Numbered from the stretch's first letter, positions 26,772-36,128 are shown. The stretch is 64,000 nucleotides of DNA from a marine gamma proteobacterium HTCC2089 (GCA_905182905.1 CAJJDH010000001.1:1-64000), one strand, 5' to 3'. Made by a program: numbers and translations. The notes: a model not told the origin generated them from the sequence alone.

Positions 26772-27419
26772 CTAAAGATGGCGTTGAACCCAAAGCCTAG
26801 AGACAGCGGCTTTCTCACCACTTGGCTCGGCTACCAAACCCGCAAAATGTTCTATGACATCAAAGGACTGAGAGGCCGCTTCAACCTCACCCAACAATGC
26901 GTTTGGTGCAACGCGAAAATCTGGATTTCTAGGCCCTACTATTTGTTCGCCCAAGTCATGCTGCAAATGTTCTTCCACCATTAGATGTCCGCCGGGAAGG
27001 AGGTGATCCATAAGGTGCGTGAGCAAGCCCGGGGCAACAAATCTGAAAAGAATAATCAGTTGGAAATGGCCTAAATCATGGATCGGATCTCGTCCCAAAT
27101 TTTTTCCGCCGGTTTGTTCTAACAAGTTTTGGCATCGCCAAGCTACTTTTGTCTTCACTTGGCAAGCGTACGCGGAGCCTGCTGCAATGGCTGCTGCGGA
27201 AATATCTATACCTTGGGTGGTGAAACCATGCTGAGCAAGAAAAACACTATTTCGCCCAGCACCACAGGCCAGATCTAGTGCCTTGTCGTGACCATGGCTT
27301 CCATCGCCGCCACTACTCGGTAGAGCGACTATATTTTGCTCCAAAAATGTACTTGGCCAAGGACGCTCGGCGTAGGCGCCATTGCGATATCGTGCATCCC
27401 ATCGAGTTCTATCATCCAT
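26772..27419 (-). CDS. SAM-dependent methyltransferase (TehB-like)
   Basis: 215 aa. Starts WDARYRNGAYAERPWPS and has motif I ALDLACGAGRNSVFLAQ, then an acidic GIDIS, the pattern of the TehB/tellurite-type and thiopurine-type methyltransferases. A proline/glycine-rich insert lies before motif I. The upstream sequence lacks a clear ribosome-binding site. The start faces the MerC-domain gene. The substrate is unknown; TehB-like proteins methylate metalloid oxyanions or small nucleophiles. Confidence 0.85.
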   Translation of the reverse strand: MDDRTRWDARYRNGAYAERPWPSTFLEQNIVALPSSGGDGSHGHDKALDLACGAGRNSVFLAQHGFTTQGIDISAAAIAAGSAYACQVKTKVAWRCQNLLEQTGGKNLGRDPIHDLGHFQLIILFRFVAPGLLTHLMDHLLPGGHLMVEEHLQHDLGEQIVGPRNPDFRVAPNALLGEVEAASQSFDVIEHFAGLVAEPSGEKAAVSRLWVQRHL

Positions 27420-27521
27420 TGTTTTTACTTCTATTTACGCTTACCAATGCTATTCCTAGTGTTTTCGCCACTTGAAGGGGTGTTTTGCAGCCTGTGGCCC
27501 AATGTATGGCTACAAATATCT

Positions 27522-28001
27522 ATGACGCATAATCATATACGCTTACGCGCCTTGCATGCTGAAGGTCTAAACGATAGCTTATGCCACCTTTCAATCCAGC
27601 AGCAAATTGTGTCGAAACTCGAGAACGCAAATAAGTCCAAATTAGACCGTGCAGCGATATGGCTATCTGGGTTGTGCCTAATCCATTGCCTGGCATTGCC
27701 GCTGACTCTACTGCTCATGCCGGCGTTAAATAGCTGGCTTAGTGATACGGAGACTATGGCTCACTGGCTACTACTAGCCTTCGCTGTGCCTATAAGCCTG
27801 TTGGCTTTATGGCGGGGTTATCAGACTGCGAAAAGCACTTTAACCCTTGTTTTGGGGGGCGTTGGTTTATCGCTAATGTTCTTGGCAGTGATCCATGTGA
27901 TGGGCGAAAGTTGGGAGATACCACTCACTGTAGTGGGTGTAATACTTGTACTTATTGCGCATATTAGAAACCTGACTCAACACCAACATAATTCAGAATA
28001 A
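27522..28001 (+). CDS. MerC-domain membrane protein
   Basis: 159 aa if the ATG at 27522 is used; no start has a strong ribosome-binding site, and the conserved part only begins about 30 residues later (near a GTG at 27609). Four hydrophobic helices are seen, with the MerC-type pair of cysteines in GLCLIHCLALPL. MerC-domain proteins are inner-membrane metal carriers, but chromosomal members without a mer operon are of unproven role. It lies 14 bases before cysK, suggesting one transcript tied to thiol or metal balance. Confidence 0.75.
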   Translation: MTHNHIRLRALHAEGLNDSLCHLSIQQQIVSKLENANKSKLDRAAIWLSGLCLIHCLALPLTLLLMPALNSWLSDTETMAHWLLLAFAVPISLLALWRGYQTAKSTLTLVLGGVGLSLMFLAVIHVMGESWEIPLTVVGVILVLIAHIRNLTQHQHNSE

Positions 28002-28015
28002 AGAGGTCCTTTGCT

Positions 28016-28969
28016 ATGAAATACGACAATATCTTACAAACCATCGGCAATACTCCAGTAGTTAAACTGAATAGATTTGCGCCAGATCACGTAGAAATGT
28101 ATGTCAAAGTTGAATCCTTCAACCCCATGGCGTCTGTAAAAGACCGTCTAGCCTACGCCATCATTAAAGACGCTCGCGACAGCGGAGCGTTAAAGCCTGG
28201 GCAAACAGTCATTGAGGCTACGTCCGGTAATACAGGCATTGCACTAGCCATGGTCTGCGCAGTTATGGGGCACCCGTTTGTGGCTGTCATGGTGGAAACC
28301 TTTTCTATTGAACGCCGTAAGCTCATGCGCGCACTGGGCGGTAAAGTCTTACTTACGCCTGCGGCTGAGCGCGGCACTGGCATGGTCAAACGCGCAGAAG
28401 AACTAGCCGCTGAACACGGCTGGTTTATGGCCAGTCAATTCAAAAACCCTGCAAACCCCAATTACCATGCCAGCACTACTGGCCCGGAAATTCTGTCAGA
28501 TTTTGCTGGCGAACGTTTGGACTACTGGGTCACTGGCTGGGGTACGGGTGGCACGTTATCTGGAGCTGGCCGGACTCTTAAGGCAGCGCGTCCTGAGTTG
28601 CAGATTGTCGCTGCTGAACCTGAACAAGCAGCACTTCTTTCTGGCGGTGAATGGTCACCGCATAAGATTCAGGGGTGGACTCCAGATTTCATTCCAGAAA
28701 TATTGGACCAAAACATCACCGATCAAATTGTCACTGTGAATGAAGACGAATCTATGGCCTGCGCACTGCGCCTTGGACAAGAAGAAGGAATTTTTGTGGG
28801 AATTTCCGCCGGCGGTACACTGTCTGCTTCACTGAAAGTTGCAGAACAAGCTGCACCCGGTAGCGTAATTTTGACCATGCTTGCAGACACTGGAGAGCGT
28901 TATCTCACTACACCTCTTTTTGCCGCAATCAACGAAGGTTCGGACGACGACTGGTTAGCAAGCCTATAA
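28016..28969 (+). CDS. Cysteine synthase (O-acetylserine sulfhydrylase)
   Basis: 317 aa. The PLP lysine is K42 in SVKDRLA, the phosphate-binding loop is TSGNTG, and the substrate-binding GTGGTLSGAGR is present. It makes L-cysteine from O-acetylserine and sulfide in the cytoplasm. Residues around TPVVKLNR and the C-terminal TGERYLTTPL match CysK/CysM. The two types cannot be split with certainty, so no symbol is given. AGAGG lies upstream of the ATG. It converges with a NIPSNAP-like gene, leaving 20 bases between stops. Confidence 0.92.
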   Translation: MKYDNILQTIGNTPVVKLNRFAPDHVEMYVKVESFNPMASVKDRLAYAIIKDARDSGALKPGQTVIEATSGNTGIALAMVCAVMGHPFVAVMVETFSIERRKLMRALGGKVLLTPAAERGTGMVKRAEELAAEHGWFMASQFKNPANPNYHASTTGPEILSDFAGERLDYWVTGWGTGGTLSGAGRTLKAARPELQIVAAEPEQAALLSGGEWSPHKIQGWTPDFIPEILDQNITDQIVTVNEDESMACALRLGQEEGIFVGISAGGTLSASLKVAEQAAPGSVILTMLADTGERYLTTPLFAAINEGSDDDWLASL

Positions 28970-28989
28970 CAATCACGCAGCGATAGTTG

Positions 28990-29568
28990 TTAAGGCAAAT
29001 CTAGTCTAGTTGCTACAGCAACGGTTGAGTACGTCAACGCCCTGCGTGCCGCAAAGCGCTGCAGAGCTTGAGCACCGGACTCTCTGGAGTTTTGCCAAGA
29101 GGTAAAATCTGGATACCAAGTCAGTAAATGCATGACACAATTTGCTGACGGCGTTTGCGGTGCAAACAAACCCATAGGTTGAGCTGCATAGTTGCCGCCA
29201 ACTTCGAAGGTTTGCCAAGCCGCGCTGGACAATGCCACTACCTCCTCAATGTCTTTCCCGTCCAATATAAAATCGCGAAAGACATAAATTCCAGACTTGC
29301 TTAGCGGCGCACTATCCGTCGGGCGAGCGGTAGCTCTTAGCTGATACTCCTCCAATACGCGAATATTTTGTGGTAGCCGCAAACCATCTTCGTATTCGCT
29401 GTGCGCCGTGACCAAAATCAACTCGTTTGACGACATACCAAAAATGCCGTGCCATATCCCCCAGAGAGTCACTCCAGCTTGGGCTGCTGCCAGCTCGCGT
29501 AAAAGCTGCACAGGTTGCTGTAGCTCTTGAGTGGCAAAAGCCAATCTGCGTTTAGTATAAAAACTCAT
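28990..29568 (-). CDS. Hypothetical protein, NIPSNAP-like
   Basis: 192 aa, soluble. The segment about residues 90-165 (SGIYVFRDFILDG and the AAWQTFE and TWYPDFTSWQ motifs) looks like the NIPSNAP/antibiotic-biosynthesis-monooxygenase barrel, but the match is only by eye. An AAGG site lies before the ATG. It is followed in the same direction by a ketopantoate reductase-like gene (46 bases upstream) and may form an operon with it and the acyl-CoA-dehydrogenase-like gene. Function is unknown. Confidence 0.6.
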   Translation of the reverse strand: MSFYTKRRLAFATQELQQPVQLLRELAAAQAGVTLWGIWHGIFGMSSNELILVTAHSEYEDGLRLPQNIRVLEEYQLRATARPTDSAPLSKSGIYVFRDFILDGKDIEEVVALSSAAWQTFEVGGNYAAQPMGLFAPQTPSANCVMHLLTWYPDFTSWQNSRESGAQALQRFAARRALTYSTVAVATRLDLP

Positions 29569-29614
29569 AAATCACCTTAACACTCTGCTTACTGCAAGTA
29601 CTTAACTTAAGCAC

Positions 29615-30634
29615 TTAGCTCAACTGCGCAATTTTTTCACTCAACCATTTTACGGAGAATGCTCCAGGCTGGAGCTTTTCTAGGAGCATGCGCATTGACA
29701 TATCAACACAAGCTGCATTAGCCGGAGTCGCAATGCCGTGTAAACGACCGAGCAACACAATCTCACCGTTGAGATAATTAGTTTCAATATCCCCAGTGCC
29801 CCGCTGAACACTTTGCCACGACGATCCAGCAGTACGATCATGACCGGGCACATGCGTATCGAGCATCATGCCATCGCGCCGTTGTCTGGCTTCGTCGCGC
29901 CCCATGCAATCTATGTTAGCAGCTGTAAAACAGGCCAGCGCCTCACGGCGTAAAGCGTTAGATATATCTTTAGCGTTAGCGACATCATGCAAACCAGCCT
30001 GCAAAACATTGGCCAAATTGATCAATAACTTGGCGTACTTTTGGCGCATAACCAGCGCATCTGGGCGCGCACTAAACCCAGCAGATGCTAAGTCTGCGTT
30101 AATTTTTTCTGCGCAACTGTCTAGCCCCTGCGGATAACAACCCGTATCTAATATTCCGCCTTTGTTAGCTGCATGACTCACAACTTGGCCTGGCTGCAAA
30201 AAAACGGCTGGGAGTATGACGACACTTGCATAAACGTTAGGGAAAAAGCGCAATGCCTGACGCTCATTTGCAACACCATTTTGCACACAAACTATGGGGG
30301 TATGTTGTGGAGCTACTCTGGAAAGATCTTCTAATGCAGCCAGACCATGCTGAGATTTCATGCACATGAGTACAACGATATTCTCAGCAAAGGCAATGTC
30401 TTGGGGGTGCAATACCGTTGGAATTTTTAGAATTTCATCACAATCTGGTGCAATGAAGTGCAGCCCACGATCTTGCAGGACACCACCATGTTCACCGCGA
30501 GCAATTAACGTCACCCTAAATCCTGCTCGATGTAGCCGAGCACCAATGGTCGCACCAATACCGCCAGCGCCATAAATAACATAGTGGATCGATGCATCGT
30601 TTGGCAGTGACGTGTTTAAGGAACTAGAAGTCAT
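29615..30634 (-). CDS. Ketopantoate reductase family protein (PanE/ApbA-like)
   Basis: 339 aa. The N-terminal YGAGGIGATIGARL is the NADPH-binding site, and KYAKLLINLAN holds the catalytic Lys region of the family. It would reduce 2-dehydropantoate to pantoate, but several family members act on other 2-oxoacids or lack known activity, and the lineage probably has another panE, so the name is kept general. The GGAT site before the ATG is moderate. It sits between a NIPSNAP-like gene and an acyl-CoA-dehydrogenase-like gene. Confidence 0.85.
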   Translation of the reverse strand: MTSSSLNTSLPNDASIHYVIYGAGGIGATIGARLHRAGFRVTLIARGEHGGVLQDRGLHFIAPDCDEILKIPTVLHPQDIAFAENIVVLMCMKSQHGLAALEDLSRVAPQHTPIVCVQNGVANERQALRFFPNVYASVVILPAVFLQPGQVVSHAANKGGILDTGCYPQGLDSCAEKINADLASAGFSARPDALVMRQKYAKLLINLANVLQAGLHDVANAKDISNALRREALACFTAANIDCMGRDEARQRRDGMMLDTHVPGHDRTAGSSWQSVQRGTGDIETNYLNGEIVLLGRLHGIATPANAACVDMSMRMLLEKLQPGAFSVKWLSEKIAQLS

Positions 30635-30701
30635 ACGCTATCCATCTAAATTCGTCTGCTAGCCAATAGTAAATTGCGCACCAACTTGTTTCGCGCTGGG
30701 C

Positions 30702-31871
30702 TCATCTGAGCATTGCGGGGTAGTCCAACTCTGCCCCCCAATGCACTTGAGCAACGCTGGCGTATCGAGATTCGTTAACAAATCCATGGTGGCGGAGCGT
30801 CTCCATGTCACGGCCAATACGCTCAAGCTCAGAACCTTTGGCGATCATGGCTGTTGCTGCAATATCAGCCACATGCCGAACAACTTCAGCGCAGGATTGC
30901 ACCGCGTGAGTGCCTGCTAAATATAGATCTGCGCGGTCCACATCATCAGCGACTTGACCTTCGCCAGCCTGATCCCATGCTTGCTGTAAGGCGTCATAAA
31001 ACATCAGCCGGGCAGCCCTATATTGCGCCAACGCTTTACCGTAGTGTGCTTGGGCAATATTTTTGTCGCGCACTTTGCCGGCAGCGCCGCCTGGAGTTTT
31101 ATCTGCTACCAGCGCGCTAACTTGATCTAATGCACGCCTAGCCAAACTGAATACAACTGGGACATAGGTGGCAAAGACAATCCGCGACGGACATGAATAT
31201 AACTGCCCACGAAAGTGAATATTGGTAGGGGTTTCAGGCGTAGCTGGAGGCGCAACCTGTACATCGGGGACAAAAATGTCATCGAGTAAAACATCGGTGC
31301 TACCTGAACCGCGCATACCTAAAGTGTCCCAATTGTTGAGCTTCTTACATTGGCTCATGGGCACTACTACCATGTGCATTTCACCGTCGACCAGCATTGG
31401 CGACATCAACCAAGCGGCATGATCGCACCCACTGACAAAACGCTGAGTTCCGCTAACGATATATCCACCGCTGGTCTTTTTGCCCTGCATTGGGCTATGC
31501 CCGCTCGCGGAAACCAAAATATCTGGGTTAGCTGCCCAAAGCAGTTCGACCATTTCCTGAGGCCATTTTGCCGCCATCAACTTAGCCGCATTGAATACCA
31601 TTACATGCCAAGCCGCCGCCGAGTCACTATCGGCAAGCTGCTCGCAGACTAGCGCACAGGTCACGGGGTCTGCTTCAAAACCACCTAAACTCTTGGGCAA
31701 AAACAGTCGTGGTACGCCCGCGGCGACTATCGCTGCAAATGCTTCGTCATGTAGGCGGCACTGTTGCTCAGCCCAAGTAGTATGGGCTGCCACGACTCGC
31801 TTAGCATTCGAAGTACCGGCGAGTATTTCAGCCCTGCTTGGGGTTATATCTGTTCTTGGGTCTGTCTGCAT
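30702..31871 (-). CDS. Acyl-CoA dehydrogenase-fold oxidoreductase (group D flavin monooxygenase-like)
   Basis: 389 aa. The N-terminal helix AGVPRLFLPKSLGGFEADP, the SASGHSPMQGKK segment, and GMRGSGSTDVLLDDIFVP identify the fold shared by acyl-CoA dehydrogenases and two-component monooxygenases such as HpaB-type and HsaA. The low match to the canonical catalytic Glu region and the overall look favour an oxygenase using reduced flavin. No flavin reductase is next to it. The substrate is unknown. The start follows a 405-base gap holding a structured element. Confidence 0.85.
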   Translation of the reverse strand: MQTDPRTDITPSRAEILAGTSNAKRVVAAHTTWAEQQCRLHDEAFAAIVAAGVPRLFLPKSLGGFEADPVTCALVCEQLADSDSAAAWHVMVFNAAKLMAAKWPQEMVELLWAANPDILVSASGHSPMQGKKTSGGYIVSGTQRFVSGCDHAAWLMSPMLVDGEMHMVVVPMSQCKKLNNWDTLGMRGSGSTDVLLDDIFVPDVQVAPPATPETPTNIHFRGQLYSCPSRIVFATYVPVVFSLARRALDQVSALVADKTPGGAAGKVRDKNIAQAHYGKALAQYRAARLMFYDALQQAWDQAGEGQVADDVDRADLYLAGTHAVQSCAEVVRHVADIAATAMIAKGSELERIGRDMETLRHHGFVNESRYASVAQVHWGAELDYPAMLR

Positions 31872-32276
31872 GGCGTTGTATCTAATTCTTAATTTGGAAC
31901 TTTTTTATTTTAACAGTTAAGCCTATATCTCAATTAACAGACTAATTTTTTCTCGTCGCAAAGACAATTTGCATAAAAAACTTTGTCACCGCCAAAAAAA
32001 GTGCCTATCAAGTCACAAAACCATTTCAGAAGCTGAACAACTTTCGGTGCTAAGACGTTGTGTTTGTTAGAAAAACAAAATTTCACTAAATTTTCACTTT
32101 TTGGCAGTTTATTTTGTCAGATTTTTCTGTATTCTAGCTTCCCTCTCCAGCCGAGACTGTATCTTTATACAGTGTTTCATCCTCGGCAGGGCGAATGCAC
32201 AGTATGCAGTCGGGCTGGATGAGACCAACCTCTTACACAAAGCCGCAAGCAATCAAAGAAATCGACGCAAAGCAGC
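31872..32276. other. 405-base intergenic gap, AT-rich, with a nested hairpin
   Basis: No gene is recognised. The left half is AT-rich (31915-32140), as expected for the promoter of the leftward gene. The right half (32147-32218) has a strong hairpin described separately. cysQ on the minus strand ends at its right edge. Confidence 0.6.
32150..32187. ncRNA. Candidate structured RNA element (nested hairpin)
   Basis: GCCGAG (32150-32155) followed at once by ACTGTAT-CTTT-ATACAGT (32156-32173), an 8-base bulge, then CTCGGC (32182-32187): a 13-base-pair interrupted stem. An alternative outer stem CCAGCC (32147-32152) with GGCTGG (32213-32218) would exclude the GCC of the first stem, giving two mutually exclusive folds. 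No T-run follows on either strand. It could be a regulatory 5' leader or a 3' stabiliser; transcription is not shown. Confidence 0.4.
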
Positions 32277-33116
32277 CTAGTCTTTTGCGGGAAAACTCGG
32301 CAGGCGCTCAAGCCACGGAAACTCTCGATCAGCCACGGCAATAAATTCCGGATTCAAGAAACTCTCTTTGGTGTTATAACGCAGCGGCTCGCCATCTTCT
32401 GTAAACACGCCTCCGCCAGCGGCAACTAATACCGCTTGGGCTGCGCCAATATCCCATTCGCTGGTCAAACCTAAACGCGGATAAATGTCTGCCTTATTTT
32501 CAGCCAACACACAAAGTTTCAGTGAACTGCCCACGGGTGTTCTTGTGCAATCAGAAAACTGGTTACCCAATTCGCTCAAGTATGCCTCAAGACGTTCGCC
32601 GCCATGATTGCGGCTCGCTACAACGGTCAATGAAGCGTCATCAGCGCCGCGCCGCTGGGGTTTAAGCTCTGATCTTGCGCCTTCGTGCAACAGATATGCC
32701 TCGCCCTTACGAGCATTACCAACATAAATCTTGCCCTGAAACGGCACGCCTACGATACCGAAAATAGGCTTATCGCCCTCAATCAAAGCAATGTTGACAG
32801 TGAATTCACCGTTGCGGTTGATAAACTCTTTGGTGCCGTCTAAAGGGTCCACTAACCAATATCGATGCCACTGAGAACGCACCGCATAGCTGGGCGGCTC
32901 TGATTCCTCTGAGATGATCGGAATGTCAGGGGTTAGCTCTTGCAAACCTGCATCAATGACCCTGTGAGCTGACAAATCGGCAATTGTTAACGGTGACTCA
33001 TCACTCTTCGTCTGCACATCGAAGTTTGTTTCGTAGACTTCTAGAATCACGGATCCTGCCGCAGCAACAATGTCTACCAGCTGGTTTGTGATTTCTTCTA
33101 AACGTTGGTCATCCAT
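32277..33116 (-). CDS. cysQ: 3'(2'),5'-bisphosphate nucleotidase
   Basis: 279 aa. The inositol-monophosphatase-fold signature DPLDGTKEF, the ISEESEPP metal site and a WDIGAAQAVLVAAGG end identify CysQ, which removes phosphate from 3'-phosphoadenosine 5'-phosphate, a by-product of sulfate assimilation. It follows nudE on the same strand with seven bases between stop and start, so it is co-transcribed. This gene order is known in other gammaproteobacteria. Confidence 0.95.
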   Translation of the reverse strand: MDDQRLEEITNQLVDIVAAAGSVILEVYETNFDVQTKSDESPLTIADLSAHRVIDAGLQELTPDIPIISEESEPPSYAVRSQWHRYWLVDPLDGTKEFINRNGEFTVNIALIEGDKPIFGIVGVPFQGKIYVGNARKGEAYLLHEGARSELKPQRRGADDASLTVVASRNHGGERLEAYLSELGNQFSDCTRTPVGSSLKLCVLAENKADIYPRLGLTSEWDIGAAQAVLVAAGGGVFTEDGEPLRYNTKESFLNPEFIAVADREFPWLERLPSFPAKD

Positions 33117-33123
33117 AATTTTC

Positions 33124-33684
33124 TTAACTTTCCTTTGTCGCGTTGGCGGTTGTCAGCCGAGATTTGCACAATGTTAACGCAGCAATCGCACGCGCCTCAT
33201 TAAATTGATCTGACTCCAGCAGTTCATCTAGGCGCGATAGCGGCCAGAGTACTAATTCGGGTGGTTCAGGCTCGTCACCGAGTAAAACCTTGGGGTAAAG
33301 ATTACGGGCGAACATTACATTGATCGTATAACCCATGTGCCCGGGAGCAATAGACAAGCATTTTACAAACTCTACATCACGCGCTCCAAAGCCAGCCTCT
33401 TCCGCCAGCTCTCGATCCGCAGCAACTTCAAGAGTTTCACCTTGGTCCACAGCCCCCTTAGGTAGGGTTAACTGCAGCTCATGAAAGCCCGCTGCGTATT
33501 CGCGAATAAGCATCAGTTCATCGTTTGCATTGATGGCAACCACAATCACACCTGAGGTAGCCCCCCCTGGTAGTCGCTCATATACCCGCTGTTCACCGGT
33601 ACTAAACTCAAGATGCAGAGCCTCAATCTTAAAAAATCGTGTGGTTGCTAGAGTTTCTGTTTTATTTATTTTGGGTAACGGCAT
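33124..33684 (-). CDS. nudE: ADP compounds hydrolase, Nudix family
   Basis: 186 aa, as in E. coli NudE. The complete Nudix box is present (G77, E83, R91-E92, E95-E96, G98). It hydrolyses ADP-ribose and related dinucleotides to two nucleoside phosphates. The neighbourhood matches the E. coli nudE-yrfG-hslR-hslO-pckA block. It forms an operon with cysQ and faces yrfG across 180 bases. Confidence 0.93.
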   Translation of the reverse strand: MPLPKINKTETLATTRFFKIEALHLEFSTGEQRVYERLPGGATSGVIVVAINANDELMLIREYAAGFHELQLTLPKGAVDQGETLEVAADRELAEEAGFGARDVEFVKCLSIAPGHMGYTINVMFARNLYPKVLLGDEPEPPELVLWPLSRLDELLESDQFNEARAIAALTLCKSRLTTANATKES

Positions 33685-33787
33685 AGGGTATCGGTACGCA
33701 TTAGGTGAAAAATTTCGCTTAGTATAAAACGCCTGAGCGTTACAAATCTGGCTAGATTCAGGAAAAGCCTAAATCATCTATGATTGT

Positions 33788-33808
33788 CTAGCTTAGCTAC
33801 AAAGCTAG
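33788..33808. repeat. Inverted repeat in the nudE-yrfG divergent region
   Basis: CTAGCTT (33788-33794) and AAGCTAG (33802-33808) are perfect inverted copies around a 7-base spacer, upstream of yrfG. It may be an operator or leader hairpin. No match to a known site is claimed. Confidence 0.35.
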
Positions 33809-33864
33809 GGCTTTGCTTTTACCCATTTTTGCTTCCACTAATGAGAGAAGGATAATTTTTCACG

Positions 33865-34557
33865 ATGTCTCAGGCCATTACACAGCAGCAGATCCCAGCC
33901 CTTGAATGGGACAGCATTGATACTGTTTTTTTAGATATGGATGGCACGCTCCTCGATCTTAACTACGACAATCAGGTCTGGAGCCATATTGTTCCCGCGG
34001 CACTTGCCGAAGCTAGGCAAATACCTTTAGAACAAGCGCGGCAGTTTCTCGGTCAGCAGATGACCAGTTTGTTAGGCACTATGCCCTTTTATAGTTTTGA
34101 CTATTGGAGCGAATTCACCGGCCTAGATATTATGCAGCTACACCAATCTGCCACGGACTATATTTGTTACCTTCCCGGCGCGGAGGATTTTCTGGCTTGC
34201 TTACAAACTAGCGGCAAGCAAATTTTTATTGCCACAAATGCAGATCGTCAGGGCTTCAAGTTAAAGCACGAAGTGACAGGTCTGGCTAATTATGTTCAGG
34301 GAGTCGTATCAAGCCATGACTTTGCTCTTCCAAAAGAACGTCAAGAATTCTGGCTTGCGTTGCAACGGCAACACCCCTTTGATCCGTCGCGAACATTGTT
34401 TCTAGACGATACCCCGCGAGTATTAGAGGCGGCAGCGAAGTTTGGTATTCGTGAGAATTGGGCGATTCTTAATCCGGATTCTCAAAAACCCAGCCGAGAA
34501 AGAGCAAACCACCCTGCGGTAGAAAATTGCGCTGATTTAATTGCGGGTCTTGCATGA
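33865..34557 (+). CDS. yrfG: HAD-family GMP/IMP nucleotidase (YrfG-like)
   Basis: 230 aa. Motif I FLDMDGTLL (D24, D26), the cap segment YSFDYWSEFTGLDI and the motif IV LFLDDTPRVLEAA are typical of YrfG, a nucleotidase acting on purine monophosphates. It begins the yrfG-hslR-hslO-pckA set as in E. coli, with the stop overlapping the hslR start by four bases. The enzymatic assignment rests on family and gene order. Confidence 0.88.
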   Translation: MSQAITQQQIPALEWDSIDTVFLDMDGTLLDLNYDNQVWSHIVPAALAEARQIPLEQARQFLGQQMTSLLGTMPFYSFDYWSEFTGLDIMQLHQSATDYICYLPGAEDFLACLQTSGKQIFIATNADRQGFKLKHEVTGLANYVQGVVSSHDFALPKERQEFWLALQRQHPFDPSRTLFLDDTPRVLEAAAKFGIRENWAILNPDSQKPSRERANHPAVENCADLIAGLA

Positions 34558-34961
34558 GTGGGATTCGGATAGATCGTTGGCTTTGGGCGGCAAGATTTTT
34601 CAAGACTCGCTCTTTGGCTAAAACCGCCGTCGAAGGCGGCAAAGTACATGTAGACGGACAGAGGACAAAACCAGCGAAAGAACTAAGACTTGGTCAAACT
34701 CTAACAATTCGCAAAGGTCTGCAAGAGCAAACCGTAGTAGTGGAGGCGCTCTCTGAGCAGCGCGGCGCGGCAACCATCGCCCAGACCCTCTATAAAGAAA
34801 CTCCGGAAAGCATAGAGTTGCGAGAAATTTCAGTCAGCCGGCGGCGCATGGAAAGAGCTGGTTTGACCGTTCCCAGTGGGCGACCAAATAAAAAGGACAG
34901 GCGTGCTCTAAGTCAACTGAAGTCTTTGGATGAAGGCTGGGACAACGATGAAGGCGCATAA
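34554..34961 (+). CDS. hslR: Heat shock protein 15 (Hsp15), S4 RNA-binding
   Basis: 135 aa. The N-terminal IRIDRWLWAARFFKTRSLAK is an S4 domain (residues 3-60); the basic C-terminal tail (SRRRMERAG, NKKDRRALS) is as in Hsp15. It recycles stalled 50S subunits with nascent chains after heat stress. It overlaps yrfG by four bases and is followed by hslO, keeping the known operon order. Confidence 0.93.
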   Translation: MSGIRIDRWLWAARFFKTRSLAKTAVEGGKVHVDGQRTKPAKELRLGQTLTIRKGLQEQTVVVEALSEQRGAATIAQTLYKETPESIELREISVSRRRMERAGLTVPSGRPNKKDRRALSQLKSLDEGWDNDEGA

Positions 34962-35060
34962 GAATTTATCTTAATCTGCAAAATATCTAGCTCCAAATGC
35001 TCTGCTATTGAATAATGCAGCTTGTTCCGACCAGTACCAATTTTGGCAGCACCACCCCAT

Positions 35061-36014
35061 ATGGACGTATTACACCGCTTTAGTTTTATTGATCTACCGA
35101 TTAGAGGCCAATGGGTGCGCTTAGAAGAATCGCTGAGCCAAGCGACCCAGTACAGGGTTTATCCAAAACCTATTCATGAAATGCTTGGGCAAATGCTGGC
35201 GGCAGTGGCAATGGTCGCGGACAACATAAAGTTCTCTGGAGCGATCACGCTGCAATCTCGCGGAGACGGTGATTTGGTAAGATCGCTAGCTGAGTGCCAA
35301 GACCAAGAATTCTTACGCGGTATCATGCATTTGCAAAACCCTGAGAACAACGCCCTAACTCAGCAACCATTGGCTCAATGGTTAGGGAACGGTCAATTAG
35401 CCTTGTCTCTTATTCCAAACAAAGATACTGGCATGCAGCCTTACCAAGGCTTTGTCTCGCTAGAATATGACACCCTCGCCCAATGCCTTGAACATTATTT
35501 CGTCACATCCGAACAGCTGGAAACTTGCTTAAATTTTGCCAGCACTTCCACTGAGTCAGCGCCGTCAGTTACGGGCCTGCTGCTGCAACGCCTACCAGAT
35601 GACCCCCAAGCGACAGAAATTGAGGTCGACGCGGCGCGAAATGCTTGGCACACACTGACTACACTGGCTGCCACGGTCACCGATGAAGAGCTCAGCCAGT
35701 TAGATGCGCAAACATTGCTCTACCGCTTGTTCAACGAACATCCTTGCCGACTCCATGAACCACGGCAGTTATCGTATCGCTGCACTTGTAGCCGAGAGAA
35801 AACCGATACAACGCTAATGATGCTTGGTGGCGAAGATCTACGTACCTTAATTGAGGAGCAAAGCGAGATAACTGTAGATTGTGAGTTTTGCGGCAATCGT
35901 TATAGCTACGATAGAGAAAGTGCCACCCAAGTACTCTACAAGTTAACCGAGCAAACCCCCGCGGACATTAATAGCGACCAAAATCCACCCAGCGAACCGA
36001 AAACCCTGCATTAG
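35061..36014 (+). CDS. hslO: Redox-regulated chaperone Hsp33
   Basis: 317 aa from the ATG at 35061, matching the E. coli start (DVLHRFSF aligns with QLHRYLF); a TTG at 35022 is the only longer option and neither has a good ribosome-binding site. The C-terminal redox zinc centre is complete: CTC and, about 30 residues on, CEFC. Oxidation releases zinc and turns on holdase activity in the cytoplasm. Its position after hslR is conserved. Confidence 0.93.
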   Translation: MDVLHRFSFIDLPIRGQWVRLEESLSQATQYRVYPKPIHEMLGQMLAAVAMVADNIKFSGAITLQSRGDGDLVRSLAECQDQEFLRGIMHLQNPENNALTQQPLAQWLGNGQLALSLIPNKDTGMQPYQGFVSLEYDTLAQCLEHYFVTSEQLETCLNFASTSTESAPSVTGLLLQRLPDDPQATEIEVDAARNAWHTLTTLAATVTDEELSQLDAQTLLYRLFNEHPCRLHEPRQLSYRCTCSREKTDTTLMMLGGEDLRTLIEEQSEITVDCEFCGNRYSYDRESATQVLYKLTEQTPADINSDQNPPSEPKTLH

Positions 36015-36128
36015 AATACCCTTGGCGTATTTAGCTTTAAGGCAACTTATCCACCCAGCGGATAAGGCCTTATAGCATCCGTAGCCGCTGCTAAAATGCG
36101 CGGCGCGTCGAATTAAAAGGTATGTATT

